DNA from: an uncultured Lachnospiraceae bacterium
Lineage (GTDB): Bacteria; Bacillota; Clostridia; Lachnospirales; Lachnospiraceae
Length of the DNA stretch: 46,826 bases
Direction of reading: 5' to 3'
NCBI GenBank assembly: GCA_910579275.1
Contig: CAJTTO010000035.1
Coordinates: 1-46,826 of the forward strand
Shown: piece after piece, positions 8,264 to 15,942 of the stretch
Layout of the letters: every line of letters starts with the position of its first letter
Position numbering within the stretch: the first letter of the stretch is position 1
Notes under the pieces: generated by a model
The model's database searches: none
Told to the model about the DNA's origin: nothing
Seen by the model: the letters and a program-made list of their open reading frames with translations, nothing else
Program-made: the position numbers and the translations under genes

Positions 8264-8298
8264 GACATTTTGTCACCATATTTCCTATTTTTATTATA
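8264..8298 (-). promoter_or_regulatory. Promoter/operator candidate for the HTH-ImmA-PIN-recQ run
   Basis: On the minus strand a TATAAT (8293-8298) has no good -35 hexamer. The palindrome GACATTTTGTC (8264-8274) lies between it and the start of the regulator gene, where a repressor could bind. The rest of the 150-nt leader is AT-rich without a gene. Confidence 0.35.
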
Positions 8299-8352
8299 TC
8301 ATAGAATGAAAAAAATGATACCTTTTTGACATATTCAAGCTACCTTTTTTCT

Positions 8353-8416
8353 GTTAAGAAATAACTTGTTCATTTGACGCCGTCTAATTGATGTGTTATT
8401 TGTTAACGGTTCCTTA
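8353..8416 (+). repeat. Family C palindromic repeat (copy C1)
   Basis: Inverted arms GTTAAGAAATAAC (8353-8365) and GTTATTTGTTAACGG (from 8395) enclose about 30 nt. The reverse complement of 35221-35288 aligns along nearly the full length at roughly 80% by eye. The right arm encodes the last residues and the stop codon of the GNAT gene (minus strand V-R-N-R-stop). Confidence 0.75.
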
Positions 8417-8966
8417 CCCAGTAGTCATAATATGCAGTCTTATCATGCCCCAGAAGCGGTTCTGCGGATTTCGCATAGCCTGCTTTCTGCAATGCCTCTA
8501 TCCGGTCTACTGCGTACACTGGCGCTTTGGTTGCAATCTTCGAACATGCAAACCAGTCGTGGAACGGTGTCGTTATGAGGGATAAAATGTCATATATCCG
8601 TTCTGCCGTTTCACTGTCTCTTCTCAAATCCAGCCGCAGGATTCCGCAGTTATTGTAAAAATCATCTGCCTTTCGGTGAAACATCTCGATAGTACCAATC
8701 ACCTTGTCCTGTTTCCTGTCAACAATGGAGAAACGCACAAAGCACCGGTTCTCGTGGTATTCAATCAGCCAGTATTTTATCGTGTTTTCCATATCCTCCA
8801 TGTTCCGGCAGTAAAAGCTGCTGCCATGGCAGTTATCGCTGTTGAAAAAGGGCAATGCAAACTTGTCGCCATAGACTTCCAGCAAATCCTGCGCATCCTC
8901 TGATTCGATCAGTCGTATAAACAGATTCTCATTTTCAAGCTGCGGGCATTTTTCATAAATATCCAT
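8403..8966 (-). CDS. GNAT family N-acetyltransferase
   Basis: About 187 residues. The opening (E-N-E-N-L-F-I-R-L-I-E-S-E-D-A), the central strand (V-I-G-T-I-E-M-F) and the late E-A-L-Q-K-A-G-Y resemble GNAT acetyltransferases of the RimJ/RimL type, which move acetyl from acetyl-CoA to an amine. The substrate is unknown. The ATG at 8966 is chosen because AAGGAGG lies 6 nt before it; a longer frame to 9023 would run inside the upstream gene. It overlaps the WYL gene by 14 nt, so the two are translationally coupled. Its stop codon lies inside repeat C1. Confidence 0.75.
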   Translation of the reverse strand: MDIYEKCPQLENENLFIRLIESEDAQDLLEVYGDKFALPFFNSDNCHGSSFYCRNMEDMENTIKYWLIEYHENRCFVRFSIVDRKQDKVIGTIEMFHRKADDFYNNCGILRLDLRRDSETAERIYDILSLITTPFHDWFACSKIATKAPVYAVDRIEALQKAGYAKSAEPLLGHDKTAYYDYWVRNR

Positions 8967-9873
8967 TGTCATCCTCCTTGTATTGTTTCCTTGCCGCGTC
9001 ACATGCCGCCACAATGCGGTCAATCACGCTCTGCGGTTCCAGTATTGTAACATTGTTTCCAAAAGACAGGAGGACGCCGAACCAGAAAAACTCGTTTTCA
9101 GGCGCGGTAAACTGATACACGAAGCTGCCGTCCGCGCACTCCTCCTTGACCTCACCGTTCAGATACTCCCTGCACTTGGACTTTATCCCTGCATTGCCGC
9201 GCAGGGTCACAGTCACCACGTTCCGTTCATCCGAAATGACAATCTCTCGGTGCGCATGATTGATGGTGTTTTCCTGTTCAAGCACCTCAAGCTGCTCCAT
9301 GCGAACCAGCTTGAACATGCAATAGTCCTGATGTTTGGCATAGAAAGCTGTCAGATACCAGTTATACCACTTGAACTCGAGCCGCACCGGCTCTGCCTCA
9401 ATCTGCCTGACTTCGTTTTCATTGTTGGTGTACCGAAACGCAACCTTCTTCTGCTGCCGTATCGCACGTTCCAGTATTGCGATATACACATTGATTTCCT
9501 GTCTTTCGTTTGCCACGCTGAAATCGAGCCGAACAGGAATGTCTGTCTTGTCATAAAAGGGAAATACCTTGTCCATTGTATGCGCGACACCTTTGTTGGC
9601 GTAGGTACTCAGCAATGCGTACAGCGCCATCATGATATGTCCGTAATCCTGACGGTTCATGATTGCCTTGTCAATGACATATGTGTCAAGAATGCTGTAA
9701 CCGCCGTCAGCCCCCTGCGTTGACTGAATCGGAATTCCTGCCTGCCCCAGCGTTTCCATGTCCCGCACGATAGTCCTTGCCGACACTTCAAACTCCTTTG
9801 CCAGCTTCTGCGCGGAGGTTTTCCCATGGCGCAGCAAATAGTTCATGACGGCAACCAGACGGTCTATTTTCAC
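8953..9873 (-). CDS. WYL-domain transcriptional regulator with N-terminal HTH (YafY/PafC-like)
   Basis: About 306 residues. An N-terminal winged HTH (L-L-R-H-G-K-T-S-A-Q-K-L-A, then S-A-R-T-I-V-R-D-M-E-T-L) is followed by a WYL ligand-sensing region (K-W-Y-N-W-Y-L-T-A-F, about residues 165-180) and a C-terminal extension. Such proteins often respond to nucleic acid or nucleotide ligands and control their own operon. The start is GTG at 9873, with GAGGAG just upstream. A perfect 7-bp inverted repeat at 9944-9963 is a good autoregulatory site. It overlaps and probably controls the GNAT gene. Confidence 0.9.
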   Translation of the reverse strand: MKIDRLVAVMNYLLRHGKTSAQKLAKEFEVSARTIVRDMETLGQAGIPIQSTQGADGGYSILDTYVIDKAIMNRQDYGHIMMALYALLSTYANKGVAHTMDKVFPFYDKTDIPVRLDFSVANERQEINVYIAILERAIRQQKKVAFRYTNNENEVRQIEAEPVRLEFKWYNWYLTAFYAKHQDYCMFKLVRMEQLEVLEQENTINHAHREIVISDERNVVTVTLRGNAGIKSKCREYLNGEVKEECADGSFVYQFTAPENEFFWFGVLLSFGNNVTILEPQSVIDRIVAACDAARKQYKEDDNGYL

Positions 9874-9943
9874 GATTTTCTCCTCTCTTTGGAAACATAA
9901 CGGAAATGAAATCACTTCCGATAAACGATCTTATCATAGGAAC

Positions 9944-9963
9944 TATGACAGCATTATGTCATA
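9944..9963. promoter_or_regulatory. Palindromic operator candidate of the WYL regulator
   Basis: TATGACA, a 6-nt spacer and TGTCATA form a perfect inverted repeat about 70 nt upstream of the regulator start, where autoregulators usually bind. The target duplication of repeat A2 (9960-9967) overlaps its outer edge. Confidence 0.5.
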
Positions 9964-9967
9964 ATTC

Positions 9968-10100
9968 GTAACTGTTCAGCAGGCATACGCATTTACTGCG
10001 GATGCCGTGAAAAAACGTAGATTTAGCTGACAAAAATCCATCACCGAAGGTGATTTTGCATGGATTTTTGTTCGTAACTATGAGGGTACTGAATAGTTAC
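9968..10100 (+). mobile_element. Family A miniature element (copy A2), 133 bp, with perfect 8-bp target duplication
   Basis: Ends are GTAACTGTTCAG (9968-9979) and CTGAATAGTTAC (10089-10100), near-perfect inverted repeats. The element is flanked by CATAATTC at both 9960-9967 and 10101-10108. A nested 40-nt hairpin lies at 10031-10070: stem CAAAAATCCA/TGGATTTTTG, inner hairpin TCACC-GAA-GGTGA and a 7-nt bulge TTTTGCA. GTAA-type ends with 8-bp duplications are typical of the IS66 family; no transposase is in the window. The remaining 56 nt to the next gene are T-rich and featureless. Confidence 0.85.
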
Positions 10101-10156
10101 CATAATTCTTATTTATTTTGTCCTCTGCAAAGAAACTGTTAAAAAACGAAACAATA

Positions 10157-11629
10157 TCAGCTGTCGTACCTTGGTTCCGCTGTATACTTCCCCCCTTGAT
10201 GCCATACAATCTCAAGCGGCTGCAAATCATACGCCGCAAGCTGATACCCCTGCGGGGTCAGCGATATGGTAAATTGCGCGATTCCGCCCTTCACACAGCT
10301 TTTTTCGGGCTGGGCGCTGATATAATTTCCAATGGAATAGTAGACAAGCATCCGATGCCCATTGCTGCCTGCGCGAAGCTCAAAGGGCTGCAATGTGTGC
10401 GGATGGGTGCCGACAACAATGTCCACCTCGCTGTCCAGAAATATCTGTGTCCACTTCTGCTGGAATGCATCCGGTTCGTCCGTATTTTCCGTGCCCCAGT
10501 GCGCGAACACAATCACAAAATCCGCCACGGATTTCGCTTCTGCGATTTCGCCCTGTATCTTTTCCTCGTCAGAAAACAGACGCACCATATCGGGACTGTC
10601 ATCCGGCAGCGGAATTCCGTTTGTGCCATACGTGTAATTGAACAGCGCAAAGCTGACGCCGTTTCTCCTTATCACCTCATACGGTTTCTCGTCTCTCTCC
10701 TCCGTGGTCTGAATGCCAAGACATTTCACATGATTTTTTTCAAAAAAATTTTTGGTGAAGTTCACTCCGCCGGCTCCCCTGTCGAGTGCATGGTTGGTTG
10801 CACATGTGACTACATGAAATCCGGCATCCACGACTGCCTGTCCGATATTGACTGGCGTTCCAAAACGCGGATAATCAGAAAACTGCTCCGGACTGTCGGT
10901 CAGCGGGGTCTCCTGATTGATGACAGCGACATCACTGTCCGAAATAATATCCTGCACATTTTCAAACAAAAATGCAAATGCCGTGTCATGCTGCAGACCA
11001 TAGCGGTAAACCGGCTCATGCGCCAGAATATCACCAAACACGGCAAACGAAATTTCTGTGTCCTCCCTTGTAAAGCCCCACGAATCCCACACCCAGCTGC
11101 TCATTTCATGGCTGGGCGCCTCAAACCAGAGTCGGGTATACGGCGCTTCCTTTCCGTTGAACACAATATCCGCGACATCCTGCCCGATGTAGGAGGACAT
11201 CCACTTTGGCTGGACGGTATCGGATGCATACTCGTACACAAAAAGGTGCTGAGACCAACCATTGTCGTTTTCCTCGACCCAGAATGGCTTGTGTGCACCA
11301 TACTGCCCTTTTCTCCAGCACAAAAGAACAAGTTCATCCATATGGTCATTGTCCGCATCACAGGAAAGCGCCTTTTGTACCATCACATTCTCCGGCGAGC
11401 TCCAAATGACACCAGTGACATTTTTTACAGTGACTTTCCTGTTTTTCAAAACCGTCTCATATACGCCTGTCCGGTCACAAAACGAGCCGTCATCCCACGA
11501 AACCCAACTGGGAAGAAATGGGCAGGAACAAAAGTACAGGCATAGAAACAATAACACAATAGCGCCGGCTGAAGCCAGCGCCATCAATTTCACCGTTTTT
11601 CTGTTCAGGTATTTATTCCCACCACTCAT
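10157..11629 (-). CDS. CapA family (PGA_cap) metallophosphatase-like membrane-anchored protein
   Basis: About 490 residues. One N-terminal membrane segment (L-M-A-L-A-S-A-G-A-I-V-L-L-F-L) precedes an extracellular domain of about 200 residues containing D-A-D-N-D-H-M-D-E-L, a calcium-loop-like motif. A CapA domain follows (F-G-D-I-L-A-H, N-Q-E-T-P-L, A-T-N-H-A-L-D-R-G, G-T-H-P-H-T-L-Q, Y-S-I-G-N-Y-I). CapA relatives act in poly-gamma-glutamate or capsule-related steps; the biochemical role here is unknown. The ATG at 11629 overlaps the DUF3160 gene by 17 nt, with GGGAG 14 nt before it, so translation is probably coupled. Confidence 0.85.
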   Translation of the reverse strand: MSGGNKYLNRKTVKLMALASAGAIVLLFLCLYFCSCPFLPSWVSWDDGSFCDRTGVYETVLKNRKVTVKNVTGVIWSSPENVMVQKALSCDADNDHMDELVLLCWRKGQYGAHKPFWVEENDNGWSQHLFVYEYASDTVQPKWMSSYIGQDVADIVFNGKEAPYTRLWFEAPSHEMSSWVWDSWGFTREDTEISFAVFGDILAHEPVYRYGLQHDTAFAFLFENVQDIISDSDVAVINQETPLTDSPEQFSDYPRFGTPVNIGQAVVDAGFHVVTCATNHALDRGAGGVNFTKNFFEKNHVKCLGIQTTEERDEKPYEVIRRNGVSFALFNYTYGTNGIPLPDDSPDMVRLFSDEEKIQGEIAEAKSVADFVIVFAHWGTENTDEPDAFQQKWTQIFLDSEVDIVVGTHPHTLQPFELRAGSNGHRMLVYYSIGNYISAQPEKSCVKGGIAQFTISLTPQGYQLAAYDLQPLEIVWHQGGKYTAEPRYDS

Positions 11630-13862
11630 ATCGGTATCGGTAACTCCCTGTCCATTCGGGTTTCTCAACTGGTCTCTCCTGACTATAGTTTCCGTCGTCA
11701 TCCGACTGGAATCCCATCATCTGACGCCATCGGGTGTCTGTCAGACGGTCAGACATCGGATGTTCAAACTGATAAAAGGAATATACGCTTCCCTTTGCAG
11801 CCTTTATTTTTCCGTCAACCCGCACTGCGACATAAATTTCGGATGGGTTTCCTGTGGCAGCCTCAAGCACAGTCCCCGCATCGGGATTTGTCGCAATATC
11901 TGCCACAATCGCGGCGGGATACTCCGGCGTGCTGACATACTCCTCGTCGCTTGCATCCTTTGCGACCTCATACCAAAAATGCTCGATACTGCCGCCGTAG
12001 CTTCTGATAAACTCGAATTCCTCATCTGTCGGCAGCTCTTCCTGCAATTCCTTGATGGAAATGTTGAAAAGCTGCGCGGCAATTTGTGACAGCATTGTCA
12101 GCATTTCCTCATCCTTTGACGCCAGCATTCCATACTTTTTCAATCCCTCTGCCGTCTGGTCGGCAAGTGCCATGAAACGCGCATACACTACCGGTTCCGG
12201 CTCCACGTATCCCCTGTCATCAGGAATCTCGTCAAGCCCGCCGCCCATCTCCGCGATAACCTGTTTTGCGTACAGTATCGTGTCGTGCTTCAATTCCGTG
12301 TAGCTGCCGGCAAAGCACTCCAGATCCTTTTTCACCCACTCTTCATTCTGCATGAACACGGGGTAGCCCTCGCCTTTCACCTCAAGCAGGGGACGGAGCG
12401 TGTTCAGCCAGCCGGCATAGAGACTTGCAGACCACAATGCCGGATTGTCCTGTGCCAGTCCACTCCTTAGCTTCTCCATGTTTTCCGAGTAACCTACAAA
12501 GTCTGTCGCCCCCCTGTCTTCCAATATATGGTACGCCATGTCGCTGCCAAGCGCTGCCGGCACATCCAACGCATCCGGAAGCATCCGTTTATCTCCGGCG
12601 CTGTTTTTACCCACAGCCTGAAAAATCAGGTTCTGCATCACAGCCGCGTCAATCGTAAAGCGCTGTCCCATAAAGCGGAAGCCCGGTATTATATTATCCT
12701 CTCCCTCCCAGATTGGTACGGAATTAATCTGCGGCGCCGGAAGCTTTGCTGTCATGTCATGAAATGTCCGGAATGCCTCCTCGTTTCCGGCAAGACTGCT
12801 GACGGAAATATCCTCACCATATGCCGCGCGGATAACCGGCGCATACTCACACACGCCAAGGTCGTCACTTGCCCCGCTGAAAAATGATGTCACAGCATAG
12901 ACACCCTCCCAGATGCGGTACGCCTCCGCATCGTCAGCAAGCGCCTTTGTTATCAGGAGCGCGCTCCTGTCCATGTCCTCCTCTTTTTGCGTGAAGTGAA
13001 TCCTTCCATACCACATCATCGCCTTAAAATATTGTTCCAGCTTCTCGTCGCCCTCATAATACCCACGCGGAATATACTGGGAGTAGTCTTCAAATTCCAT
13101 TGATATTCGGGATTGGGCAATGCCCTCCGCCTTGTTGACATTTTCCAGTTCATAGGACACGATATCCGCCACGTCGGGGGCAACTGCCGTGCTCTCATCC
13201 AATAGCTTACTGCCCACTGTGAAAAAAGCGACATTGCGCTTCGCCGCACTCTCCCACTCGCTGCCTTTGAGCTGCTCATACTGGGCAATGCTGTCATCGA
13301 GCATTCTGGCGCTTAACTCCAGAATGCTTCCTGACAGATAATCTTTCTCTATCGTCTTTAACAGAAACGCAAAGTATAGGTGGTAGGTATGCATCAGGGA
13401 ATCCACTGTTATAAAATTGGGAATCATCTCATACCGGTTATTCTCATATACTTCGAAAAATTCAGAGCCCGCTGTCCCGCACACGACAAAGCCGTTTCTG
13501 GTAAATTTGTCTGCTATCTCACCGCCCTGCTGCAGCGCGTATATCTGCCACAAATTATCCACATTGCCCAGCCCCGGTTCCAGCGTGTACGGCTCCACAC
13601 AAGGGGTTATATCCGGTACCTCACTCTTTGCCGCCGTTTGAATCAGAATCGGACGCTCCCCGATATACGGACTGCTTTCATACGTTACCGGCTCCACCAA
13701 TTCATCCGTCTGTGCAGCTGACACGTTCTCCGCAGCCTGCTCCTGCGTCGTTTCGGCAGCAACATCTGTTTTTGGAGTTTCCGGCGTACTCTGTGTGGCA
13801 CACCCGCCCAGCATACTAACCGCCAATATCAACGCTGCTATCTGTTTTCTCTCTTTCCTCAT
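11613..13862 (-). CDS. DUF3160 domain lipoprotein
   Basis: About 749 residues. A signal peptide ends in the lipobox L-G-G-C (Cys 21 from the ATG at 13862, preceded by GGAGG). A Thr/Glu-rich linker follows, then the long DUF3160 region with F-I-T-V-D-S-L-M-H-T-Y-H-L-Y-F and W-S-A-S-L-Y-A-G-W-L. The protein should be anchored on the outer face of the membrane; the family has no established function. It overlaps the CapA-like gene, and the pair probably works together on the cell surface. The Uma2-like gene ends 38 nt upstream. Confidence 0.85.
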   Translation of the reverse strand: MRKERKQIAALILAVSMLGGCATQSTPETPKTDVAAETTQEQAAENVSAAQTDELVEPVTYESSPYIGERPILIQTAAKSEVPDITPCVEPYTLEPGLGNVDNLWQIYALQQGGEIADKFTRNGFVVCGTAGSEFFEVYENNRYEMIPNFITVDSLMHTYHLYFAFLLKTIEKDYLSGSILELSARMLDDSIAQYEQLKGSEWESAAKRNVAFFTVGSKLLDESTAVAPDVADIVSYELENVNKAEGIAQSRISMEFEDYSQYIPRGYYEGDEKLEQYFKAMMWYGRIHFTQKEEDMDRSALLITKALADDAEAYRIWEGVYAVTSFFSGASDDLGVCEYAPVIRAAYGEDISVSSLAGNEEAFRTFHDMTAKLPAPQINSVPIWEGEDNIIPGFRFMGQRFTIDAAVMQNLIFQAVGKNSAGDKRMLPDALDVPAALGSDMAYHILEDRGATDFVGYSENMEKLRSGLAQDNPALWSASLYAGWLNTLRPLLEVKGEGYPVFMQNEEWVKKDLECFAGSYTELKHDTILYAKQVIAEMGGGLDEIPDDRGYVEPEPVVYARFMALADQTAEGLKKYGMLASKDEEMLTMLSQIAAQLFNISIKELQEELPTDEEFEFIRSYGGSIEHFWYEVAKDASDEEYVSTPEYPAAIVADIATNPDAGTVLEAATGNPSEIYVAVRVDGKIKAAKGSVYSFYQFEHPMSDRLTDTRWRQMMGFQSDDDGNYSQERPVEKPEWTGSYRYRYEWWE

Positions 13863-13900
13863 ATCCATCCTCCGACTTTTCCTTCCATTCGACATTCTGT

Positions 13901-14455
13901 TCAGTCAACACCCTCAAAAATATCCCCAAGCGTCATTTTGATATGTGGAAACGCTCTCAGGCAGATTTCCACTTCTGCGTTATAGTCCGCATCCTCCTTG
14001 TCCTTTTGCAGCATATAACTCTGCTCCATTACATATTCTCCGCTTTCCAGATAGTAAATCTCGATAGCTCCCTGCGGTGATACAATCCAGTATTCCTCCA
14101 CGCCCGCTCTCTCATAGACATCTTTTTTCACTGTCTTATCCCGCTTTGCTGTCGAGTGGCTCAATGTCTCGGCAACAAACCTTGGCACTCCGTCATAAGA
14201 GCCGCCCTTTAAATGTTTGCGGTCGCACACAATCATGATGTCCGGACAAAGGTAATCATCATTTACTTCAGGATGATACCTGAAATCAAGATTTTCCATG
14301 GATACCATGCACAAGCTGTTTTTTAACCCGCTTTTTATTATTGTATGGATATTGCTGTTAATGATTCCATGCCGGAAATTTGGAGACGGTGACATATCGT
14401 AAATCACACCGTTTATTTTTTCCTCTTTTCGCCGCTCTGTTTCTGACAGTCCCAT
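13901..14455 (-). CDS. Uma2 family (DUF820) PD-(D/E)XK nuclease-like protein
   Basis: 184 residues. Family motifs are C-P-D-I-M-I-V (Asp of the nuclease fold), F-V-A-E-T-L-S-H-S-T, D-K-T-V-K-K-D-V-Y and G-V-E-E-Y-W-I-V. Uma2 proteins have a restriction-endonuclease fold but mostly unknown roles, and many lie near mobile DNA. The ATG at 14455 follows AAAGGATG. It lies downstream of the pan operon terminator, and a TATAAT on the minus strand (14513-14518) may provide its own promoter. It could start a transcript with the DUF3160 and CapA genes. Confidence 0.85.
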   Translation of the reverse strand: MGLSETERRKEEKINGVIYDMSPSPNFRHGIINSNIHTIIKSGLKNSLCMVSMENLDFRYHPEVNDDYLCPDIMIVCDRKHLKGGSYDGVPRFVAETLSHSTAKRDKTVKKDVYERAGVEEYWIVSPQGAIEIYYLESGEYVMEQSYMLQKDKEDADYNAEVEICLRAFPHIKMTLGDIFEGVD

Positions 14456-14533
14456 CTCGCCACATCCTTTCCAAAAAGTTCCGTTTCTATCAATAAATTA
14501 TGATTCAAACAAATTATATCATGTACATACCCA

Positions 14534-14562
14534 TAAAAAAAGGGAAATTTGCTTTCCCTTTT
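14534..14562 (-). terminator. Intrinsic terminator of the pantothenate operon
   Basis: Immediately after the panD stop, the minus strand reads AAAGGGAAA, a short loop, TTTCCCTTT and a run of T. This is a classic rho-independent terminator and separates panD from the Uma2-like gene. Confidence 0.85.
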
Positions 14563-14955
14563 TCATTCCATATCCTCAAGTCTTCCATGTTTCTCATAAT
14601 TTGTCACGCGTGTGATTCGGTTGTTGTCATCGACAAAGAGCACTGTCGGTTTATGTTCCTTTGCTTCCGCGGCGTCCAGCTGCGCATACGCCATAATGAT
14701 AATTTTGTCCCCGACGGAAACGCAGCGCGCCGCCGCCCCGTTCAGGCAAATCATGCCGCTGCCGCGCTCGCCCGCAATGGTGTATGTCTCAAATCTGCTT
14801 CCGTTGTCCACATCCACAATCTGTACTTTTTCGTACTCGTAAATCCCTGATTTTTCCAGCAGCTCCTCGTCCACCGTGATGCTGCCGACGTAGTTCAGCT
14901 CTGCCTGCACTACAGTAGCACGGTGTATTTTGCTCTTTAATAATTGTATCTGCAT
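14563..14955 (-). CDS. panD: Aspartate 1-decarboxylase
   Basis: The 130-residue pyruvoyl enzyme makes beta-alanine from L-aspartate for pantothenate. The self-cleavage site G24-S25 is present in Y-V-G-S-I-T-V-D, along with N-G-A-A-A-R and the typical length. The ATG at 14955 follows AAAGGAG. It lies 92 nt after panC and just before a strong terminator, so it is the last gene of the pan operon. Confidence 0.97.
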   Translation of the reverse strand: MQIQLLKSKIHRATVVQAELNYVGSITVDEELLEKSGIYEYEKVQIVDVDNGSRFETYTIAGERGSGMICLNGAAARCVSVGDKIIIMAYAQLDAAEAKEHKPTVLFVDDNNRITRVTNYEKHGRLEDME

Positions 14956-15047
14956 GTTAACGCTCCTTTCCCATCCCGCATTGTCGGACGCACTACTTAT
15001 TTTTCTACAGTTCCTTATATACCATAATCTTAAATAATCCGCAAAAT

Positions 15048-15890
15048 TTATTCCCAGATAAAATTGTCAATCAGTCTCGTGCTTCCGATGTAGACTGCAA
15101 TCGCCACAAGCATCGGCTTCTGTACTGTCTGAATCTGCTGCATGGTGCGTCCGTCGACTGCCTTTACATAGTCGATTCTTGCAAGCGGCTCCGAGGCAAT
15201 TCGTTCTTTCATGGCATCCACTATCTTCTCTGTGCTCGTCTCGCCCTTTTCCACCAGCTCTTTTCCCAGAAAAATACTTTTGCTCAGAATCAGCGCCGCC
15301 CTGCGCTCATCTTCTGACAGATACGTGTTTCGGGAACTTTTTGCAAGCCCGTCCTCCTCGCGTACAATGGGGCATCCCACTATCTCTATGTCCATGTTGA
15401 GGTCGTCCGCCATGTGGCGGATAACCGCAAGCTGCTGTGCATCTTTCTGTCCAAAATAAGCCCTGTCCGGCGCAACAATGTGAAACAGCTTGCAGACTAC
15501 GGTGCACACCCCCCTGAAATGTACGGGACGGCTCAATCCGCAAAGCTCCTGCGTCAGCACGTCCATATCCACATAGGAGCTGAAGCCCTCATGGTACATT
15601 TCCTCCGGCTCCGGATGGAAAATCAAATCTGCGCCGAGACTGGCACAAAGGGCGCTGTCCTTCTCCAAATCCCGCGGATAGCTCGCCAAATCCTCTGTCG
15701 GCCCAAACTGCATCGGATTGACAAAAATGCTCACAACCACCTTGTCATTATTCTCCCTTGCCGCCTGTATGAGGCTTGCATGCCCCTCATGGAGATATCC
15801 CATCGTGGGCACAAAACCAACGGTCAGACCGGACTTTCTCCACTCCTTTACCTGATTTCTAACCGCATTGACTGTAGATTCTATTTTCAT
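15048..15890 (-). CDS. panC: Pantothenate synthetase (pantoate-beta-alanine ligase)
   Basis: The 280-residue enzyme joins pantoate and beta-alanine with ATP through a pantoyl-adenylate. Visible motifs are P-T-M-G-Y-L-H-E-G-H (nucleotide-binding H34 and H37), F-V-N-P-M-Q-F-G, Y-F-G-Q-K-D-A-Q-Q and the KMSKS-like L-A-K-S-S-R-N. The length is normal. The ATG at 15890 follows AGGAGG at 7 nt. It lies between panB and panD, with a repeat A fragment in the 50-nt gap to panB. Confidence 0.97.
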   Translation of the reverse strand: MKIESTVNAVRNQVKEWRKSGLTVGFVPTMGYLHEGHASLIQAARENNDKVVVSIFVNPMQFGPTEDLASYPRDLEKDSALCASLGADLIFHPEPEEMYHEGFSSYVDMDVLTQELCGLSRPVHFRGVCTVVCKLFHIVAPDRAYFGQKDAQQLAVIRHMADDLNMDIEIVGCPIVREEDGLAKSSRNTYLSEDERRAALILSKSIFLGKELVEKGETSTEKIVDAMKERIASEPLARIDYVKAVDGRTMQQIQTVQKPMLVAIAVYIGSTRLIDNFIWE

Positions 15891-15917
15891 ATGATAACCT
15901 CCTGCTTTTATTATATT

Positions 15918-15942
15918 GTAACTGTTCAGCCTTCGGCTTCCT
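15918..15942 (+). repeat. Family A end fragment (copy A3) between panC and panB
   Basis: Twenty-five bases match the left end of family A (GTAACTGTTCAGCC, then TTCGGCTTCCT). The rest of the element is absent. The last two bases contribute to the panB stop codon. Confidence 0.7.

Noticed and set aside
10118..11545. A 475-codon plus-strand open frame
   Set aside because: It lies antisense to the CapA-like gene, has no family features, and its residue make-up (many Cys, His, Arg) is that of a reverse-frame shadow.
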